In this document: one piece after another, positions 57,790 through 64,000 of the stretch
Layout: the number at the start of each line of letters is the position of its first letter
Numbering within the stretch: the stretch's first letter is position 1
DNA from: Hirundichthys speculiger
Taxonomy: Eukaryota; Chordata; Actinopteri; Beloniformes; Exocoetidae
Direction of reading: 5' to 3'
DNA: 64,000 nt
NCBI GenBank assembly: GCA_018398805.1
Contig: JAGFBZ010000364.1
Coordinates: forward strand, 62,001-126,000
The notes under the pieces: model-generated
The model's database searches: none
What the model was told of the DNA's origin: nothing
The model's input: the letters and a program-made list of their open reading frames with translations, nothing else
Program-made: the position numbers and the translations under genes

Positions 57790-59682
57790 GATCCAGGATC
57801 CAGGTGTGCTCTGTACCTGTTTGTAGCTATAGCCCCATGTACAATCCTCCACTGGAGGTCCGCCGCCCGCTTATCAAGGGGCATCTTGTCCAGGGACCGC
57901 CAGCTGCCTCTCGGAGAAGAGTCCAGACCAAAAAACTCAGACCACCTCGACTCCCTAACCTCCGCCAATGAGCGCAAATGCAGAACCTTAACGCAAAGCT
58001 GATAAAGGGACTTCTTCGGCACCGCCTCAAAATCAGCCAGGAGGAGCCCCCTGAAGGACAACAGCTGGCCACCTCCTTCGTGCCAGTCACCCACAGAAGG
58101 AGCAACAGCCAGGCGGGGGAAGCTGTACTCACAATCGTCATCCCATTGGTCAGAGAGAGTTCGGTCTTCCGCAACCGCTCGAAGAGACTGCGGCAGGGCA
58201 GCATACACCTCACGGACAACCCTGTCAATCAGTCTCAACGATCTGATACCGGTGGCCCGCCGGAAATCGTCCATGGAGGCTGCCGTCATCTTCAAAAAGG
58301 TGGCCCACCTTAGTGCAGCCGGCCCGCCGAAGACCAGTCCGCAGACCCACACCATGGAGCGCGGGACTGGCAACAAAGTCATTGAAGAAGAGAGGTTCCT
58401 CGAACAACCACATGCCCGGGGCTCCACCTCGAACACGGCTGGCCAGCAGGATCCGCCACGCCTCCAGAACAGAACAATAGAACGGGCTCAGTCCAGTGAG
58501 GTCCACCGCCCCTGGTGTCAGGAGGAAGAGCTGCTTGTCGTAGCCCAGGCGTCCAACCGTCCTCAGCAGGAGACTGGAGGTGTCCAACCAGCTCGGGCCA
58601 CACCCGTACAGCAGCCTCTGGGCAGTACACAGTCTGAAGGAGGCGATCTTGGACCGAATGTCCATCAGGCCCTGGCCACCCTCCACCACGGGCAGGTAGA
58701 GTACAGAGGCCCGAACCCAATGCCTGCCTGACCAGAAGAAGTCCAGCAAAACCTTCTGGATTTCCCCGACCAGGGTCCTCGGAGGATCAAGAGCCGTAAA
58801 TCGGTGCCACAGAGTCGAGGCAGCCAGGTTATTGGCAACCAGAACTCTGCCTCGATAAGACAACTGCGGCAGCAACCAGTTCCACCGAGATAACCGAGCA
58901 CACACCTTCTCCTTGAGCCCATCCCAGTTATTGTGCAGAAAACCAACAGAACCAAGATACACCCCCAAAAACTTAAAGCCCACAGTCCCCCACTGGAGAC
59001 CCCCAGGGAGGGTAGGCACCACCTGTCCCCCCCACCGCCCCACCAACAGAGCATTACTCTTCCCCCAGTTCACTCTAGCAGACGAAGCTGCCTCATTTTG
59101 CATCAGAGTGTCCTGCAAACACTGAACATCAGCCGGACAAGATATAAAAACACTGACATCATCCGCATAAGCGGTTAAAGCAAGTGAACGAAGGCCTGAG
59201 AACCCAGGCAGCAGAAACCCCTTGAGCCGGTTCTGCAGTCCACACAGGAGAGGCTCAATAGCGATGACGTAGAGCTGACCTGAAACAGGACAGCCCTGCC
59301 TGATCCCCCGGTGGACAGGAACCGGCCCAGTGAGCCCAGCACACATCCCCACCAGACATTCAGCCCCACCATACAACAACTTAATCCAAGAAACAAACCC
59401 ATCACCAAACCCAAAAGCCCCAAGTGCGTCGAACAAATACGAGTGATCCACCCTGTCACAGGCCTTCTCCTGATCCAGAGACACCACCCCAACATCGACA
59501 TCAAAAACCTCACACAATCTGATAACATTACGCAAAAGAAAAATATTGTCCATGATCGTCCTGCCGGGAACACCGCAAGACTGGTCCAGATGCACAATGA
59601 CCTCCAGCACCTCCTTCAGTCTGTTGGACAAGGCTCTAGAGAGAACCTTATAGTCTGTACAAAGGAGGGCCAGCGGTCGCCA
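57790..59682 (-). mobile_element. Tx1/L1-like LINE fragment embedded in the 18-bp minisatellite
   Basis: The minus strand reads RPLALLCTDYKVLSRALSNR at its 5' edge, then VPGRTIMDNIFLLRNVI, VVSLDQEKACDRVDHSYLF, GIRQGCPVSGQLYVIAIEPL, LTAYADDVSVFISC and LGVYLG, in the order of a Tx1/L1-type reverse transcriptase. The YADD site is present. A one-base frame break lies near 58295-58305 in a T run (CCTTTTTGAAG); the reading then continues LKMTAASMDDFRRATG to RYRAHLDPGS near 57800. It has neither the endonuclease end nor a 3' UTR or poly-A, so both ends are cut off. Array units abut both edges. Confidence 0.88.
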
Positions 59683-62600
59683 GACTAGAACAGGAGGGAA
59701 GACTAGAACAGGAGGGAAGACTGGAGCAGGAGGGAAGACTGGAACAGGAGGGAAGACTGGAACAGGAGGGAAGACTGGAGCAGGAGAGAAGACTAGAACA
59801 GGAGGGAAGACTAGAACAGGAGGGAAGACTGGAGCAGGAGAGAAGACTAGAACAGGAGGGAAGACTAGAACAGGAGGGAAGACTAGAGCAGGAGGGAAGA
59901 CTTGAGCAGGAGGGAAGACTAGAACAGGAGGGAAGACTAGAACAGGAGGGAAGACTAGAACAGGAGGGAAGACTAGAGCAGGAGGGAAGACTGGAAGCAG
60001 GAGGGAAGACTATAGCAGGAGGAAGACTAGAACAGAAAGGAGGAAGACTGGAAGACAGGAGGGAAGACTGGAAGAGGAGGGAAGACTGGAGCAGGAGAGA
60101 AGACTAGAACAGGAGAGAAGACTAGAACAGGAGGGAAGAACAGGAGGGAAGACTAGCAGGAGAGACAGAGGAGAAGACTCAGGAGGGAAGAACAGGAGGG
60201 AAGACTAGAACAGGAGGGAAGACTAGAACAGGAGGGAAGACTTGAGCAGGAGGGAAGACTAGAACAGGAGAGAAGACTAGAACAGGAGGGAAGACTAGAC
60301 AGGAGGGAAGACTAGGAGGGAGGGAGAAGACTATGAACAGGAGAGAAGACTAGGAAGACAGGAGGAACAGGAGGGAAGACTAGAACAGGAGGGAAGACTA
60401 GAACAGGAGGAAGACTAGAGCAGGAGGGAAGACTGGCAGGAGGGAAGACTGGAAGAGGGAAGACTAGAACAGGAGGGAAGACTAAACAGGAGGGAAGACT
60501 GGAAGAGAACAGGAGGGAAAGACTAGAACAGGAGAGAAGACTAGAACAGGAGGGAAGACTAGAACAGGAGGGAAGACTGGAGCAGGAGGGAAGACTAGAA
60601 CAGGAGAGAAGACTAGAAGAGGAGGGGAAGAAGGAAAGACTGGAAAAGGAGGGAAGACTAGAGCAGGAGGAGACTGGAACAGGAGGAAGACTGGAACAGG
60701 AGGAAGACTGGAAGAGGAGGGAAGACTAGGAGAGCAGGAGGGAGGGAAGACTAGAAGAACAGGAGGGAAGACTGGAACAGGAGGGAAGACTGGAAGAGGA
60801 GGGAAGACTGGAGCAGGAGGGAAGACTAGAACAGGAGGGAAGACTAGAACAGGAGGGAAGACTAGAACAGGAGGGAAGACTAACAGGAGGGAAGACTGGA
60901 GAAACAGGAGGGAAGACTGGAACAGGAGGGAAGACTGGAACAGGAGGGAAGACTAGAACAGGAGGGAAGACTGGAACAGGAGGGAAGACTGGAACAGGAG
61001 GGAAGACTGAGGGAGGAAGACTAGAACAGGAGGGACTAGACAGGAGAGAAGACTAGAACAGGAGGGAAGACTGGAACAGGAGGGAAGACTGGAAAGGAGG
61101 GAAGACTGAAGAGGAGGAAGACTGGAGCAGGAGAGAAGACTAGAACGGACAGGAGGGAAGACTAGGAGGGGAGACAGGAGGGAAGACTAAGAACAGGAGG
61201 GAAGACTGAACAGGAGGGAAGACTGGAACAGGAGGAAGACTAGAGAACAGGGAAGACTAGAACAGGAGGGAAGACTAGAGAGACTAGGAGAAGACTGGGA
61301 AGACTGGAACAGGAGGGAAGACTGGAACAGGAGGAAGACTAGAACAGGAGGGAAGACTAGAACAGGAGGGAAGAACAGAGAGGGGAAGACTGGAACAGGA
61401 GGGAAGACTAGAACAGGAGGGAAGACTGGAACAGGAGGGAAGACTAGAACAGGAGGGAAGACTGGAACAGGAGGGAAGACTGGAAGAGAAGACGGAGGAG
61501 GGAAGACTAGAACAGGAGGGAAGACTAGGGAAACAGGAGGGAAGACTAGGAGGGAAGACTGGAACAGGAGGGAAGACTAGAACAGGAGGGAAGACTGGAG
61601 CAGGAGGGAAGACTGGAACAGGAGGAAAGACTAGAACAGGAGGGAAGACTAGAACAGGAGGGAAGACTAGGACAGGAGGGAAGACTGGAAGAGGAGGGAA
61701 GACTGGAAGAGGAGGGAAGACTGGAACAGGAGGGAAGACTAGAGCAGGAGGGAAGACTGGAACAGGAGGGAAGACTAGAACAGGAGGGAAGACTGGAACA
61801 GGAGGGAAGACTAGAGAAGGAGGGAAGACTAGAACAGGAGGGAAGACTGGAACAGGAGGGAAGACTGGAACAGGAGGGAAGACTAGAACAGGAGGGAAGA
61901 CTGGAACAGGAGGGAAGACTAGAGCAGGAGGGAAGACTGGAACAGGAGGGAAGACTGGAACAGGAGGGAAGACTGGAACAGGAGGAAGACTGGAAGAGGA
62001 GGAAGACTGGAAGAGGAGGGAAGACTAGAACAGGAGGGAAGACTAGAACAGGAGGGAAGACTAGAACAGGAGGGAAGACTGGAACAGGAGGGAAGACTAG
62101 AACAGGAGGAGGGAAGACTGGAGAGGAGGGAAGACTAGAGACAGGAGGGAAGACTGGAACAGGAGGGAAGACTGAGGGAAGACTAGGAACAGGAGGGAAG
62201 ACTGGACTGAACAGGAGGGAAGACTAGAACAGGAGGGAAGACTGGAAGAGGAGGGAAGAACACTGGAAGACTAGGGAAGACTGGAGGGAACAGGAGGGGA
62301 AGACTAGAACAGGAGAGGGGAAGACTAAACAGGAGGGAAGACTGGAGAACAGGAGGGAAGACTAGGGAACTGGAGGGAAGAGGGAGGAGGGAAGACTGGA
62401 ACAGGAGGGAAGACTGGAACAAGGAGGAGGGAGGAGAACAGGAGGGAAGACTGGAACAGGAGGGAAGACTGGAAGGAGGGAACAGGAGGGAAGACTAGAA
62501 CAGGAGGGAAGACTGGAACAGGAGGGAAGACTGGAACAGGAGGGAAGACTAACAGGAGGGGAAGACTATAACAGGAGGAAGACTGGAACAGGAGGGAAGA

Positions 62601-64000
62601 CTAGGAGGGAACAGGAGGGAAGACTAGAGACAGGAGGGAAGACTAGGAGCAGGGAGGGAAGACTAGAACAGGAGGGAAGACTAGAGCAGGAGGGAAGACT
62701 AGAACAGGAGGGAAGACTGGAAGCAGGAGGGAAGACTAGAACAGGAGGGAAGACTAGAACAGGAGGGAAGACTAGAACAGGAGGGAAGACTGGAACAGGA
62801 GGGAAGACTAGAACAGGAGGGAAGACTAGGGAAAGCAGGAGGGAAGACTGGAACAGAGGAAAGACTAGAACAGGAGGGAAGACTGAACAGGAGGGAAGAC
62901 TAGAACTAGGAGGGAAGACTGGAACAGGAGGAAGACTAGAGAACAGGAGGGAAGACTGGGAGACAGGAGGAAGACTAGAACAGGAGGAAGACTGGAGCAG
63001 GAGGGAAGACTAGAACAGGGAGGAAAGACTGGAACAGGAGGGAAGACTAGAACAGGAGGGAAGACTAGGGAACAGGAGAACTGAGAGGAGGGAAGACTGG
63101 AACAGGAGGGAAGACTGACTAGAACTAGACTGGAGGAGGGAAGACTAGAAGAACAGGAGGGAAGACTAGAACAGGAGGGAAGACTGGAAGACAGAGGAGG
63201 GAAGACTGGAGAGGAGGAGGAAGACTAGAACAGGAGGAGGAGACTGGAAGAGGAGGAGACTAGGAGGAGGGAAGACTAGAAGCAGGAGGGAAGACTGGAA
63301 CAGGAGGGAAGACTGGAACAGGAGGGAAGACTGGAAGAACAGGAGGGAAGACTAGGAAGACTGACTAGAACAGGAGGGAAGACTAGAACAGGAGGAAGGG
63401 AAGGAGAGACAGGAGGGAAGACTGAGAAGAACAGGAGGGAAGACTAGAACAGGAGGGAAGACTAGAGGAGGGAGACAGGAGGGAAGACTGGAACAGGAGG
63501 GAAGACAGGAGGGAGGAACAGGAGGGAAGACTAGAACAGGAGGGAAGACTAGAGGGAACAAGAAGAGGAAGACTAGGGGAGAGGGAAGACTAGGAGGGAA
63601 GACTAGAGACTAGAGAGGAGGGAAGACTAGAAACAGGAGGGAAAGACTAGAACAGGGAGGAAGACTAGAACAGGAGGGAAGACTGGAGAACAGGAGGGAA
63701 GACTAGGGAGGAACAGGAGGGAAGACTGGAAGACTAGAACAGAGGAAGAGGAGGGAAGACTAGAACAGGAGGGAAGACTGGAACAGGAGGGAGGAGGGAA
63801 CTAGAGAACAGGAGGGAAGACTAGACAGGAGGGAAGACTGAGGGAAGACTGGAACAGAGAGGGAAGACTAGAACAGGAGGGAAGACTGGAACAGGAGAAC
63901 AGGAGGGAAGACTCAGGAAGAGACAGGAGGGAAGACTAGAACGGAGAGACTAGGAAGACTGGAACAGGAGGGAAGACTGGGAAGACTGGAGGGAAGACTG
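59683..64000. repeat. 18-bp minisatellite, right block (runs off the window)
   Basis: It has the same unit as the left block, GGAACAGGAGGGAAGACT, over more than 4.3 kb. Well-ordered stretches (61560-62100) alternate with stretches full of partial units (60120-60480, 62240-62460, 63060-63720). The array continues past 64000. Confidence 0.97.

Noticed and set aside
57333..57790. Ser/Pro/Cys-rich C-terminal extension fused to the Tx1-like LINE protein
   Set aside because: It is read-through from the LINE into the 18-bp minisatellite, not a protein domain.
62183..63561. Short Phe/Pro/Leu/Val-rich frames on the minus strand
   Set aside because: Translation of the 18-bp minisatellite only.

Overview
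The window is nuclear DNA from a vertebrate, almost certainly a ray-finned (probably percomorph) fish. Two intron-containing genes are recognisable at the left end: an IRF2BP-family co-repressor (best fit irf2bp1) at 225-1698 and the forkhead factor foxa3 at 9117-11753. Both are on the + strand. From memory, FOXA3 and IRF2BP1 are also neighbours on human 19q13.32, so the pair looks like conserved microsynteny. The transposon mix is typical of teleosts: many hAT-type non-autonomous elements, Tc1/mariner and pogo-like MITEs, Harbinger, L2/Rex-like and Tx1-like LINEs, and a tRNA-derived SINE.

Layout. 1-1.9 kb: irf2bp1 (two exons). 1.9-3.35 kb: a hAT-like element with a pogo-like element inside it. 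3.5-8.6 kb: intergenic DNA, including a CpG-rich block upstream of foxa3. 8.65-13.2 kb: foxa3 with a TATA promoter, two coding exons and its 3' region. 13.4-26.6 kb: interspersed repeats, namely an AATTCGGAATTAA-type element, a SINE, a 20-bp minisatellite interrupted by an L2-like LINE, and three further LINE fragments. 27.6-29.5 kb: a 16-bp minisatellite. 32-41 kb: a dense series of hAT, Tc1 and TTAA-site elements and a SINE. 41.5-43.2 kb: a 1.67-kb polypyrimidine tract. 44.8-55 kb: hAT elements, an inverted pair of AATTCGG elements and a Harbinger element with an intact Myb-like reading frame. 56.8-64 kb: an 18-bp minisatellite that contains a Tx1-like LINE fragment and runs off the right edge.

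A recurring technical feature is single-base frame breaks. There are two in irf2bp1, one in foxa3, and one each in the L2-like and Tx1-like LINEs. Most lie in short G or T runs. Codon signal is strong on both sides of the breaks in the two host genes, so uncorrected sequencing indels are more likely than gene death. Irregular unit lengths in the long tandem arrays may have the same cause.

The two host genes encode nuclear transcription regulators. Nothing in the sequence shows them acting in one pathway beyond linkage. I found no convincing novel multi-gene system. The most unusual items are two minisatellites that each contain a LINE, a Harbinger derivative that keeps its Myb-like gene but only the start of its transposase gene, a TTAA-site element with an exon-like coding module, a promoter-plus-first-exon-like segment cut by a SINE, and a very long mirror-type polypyrimidine tract.
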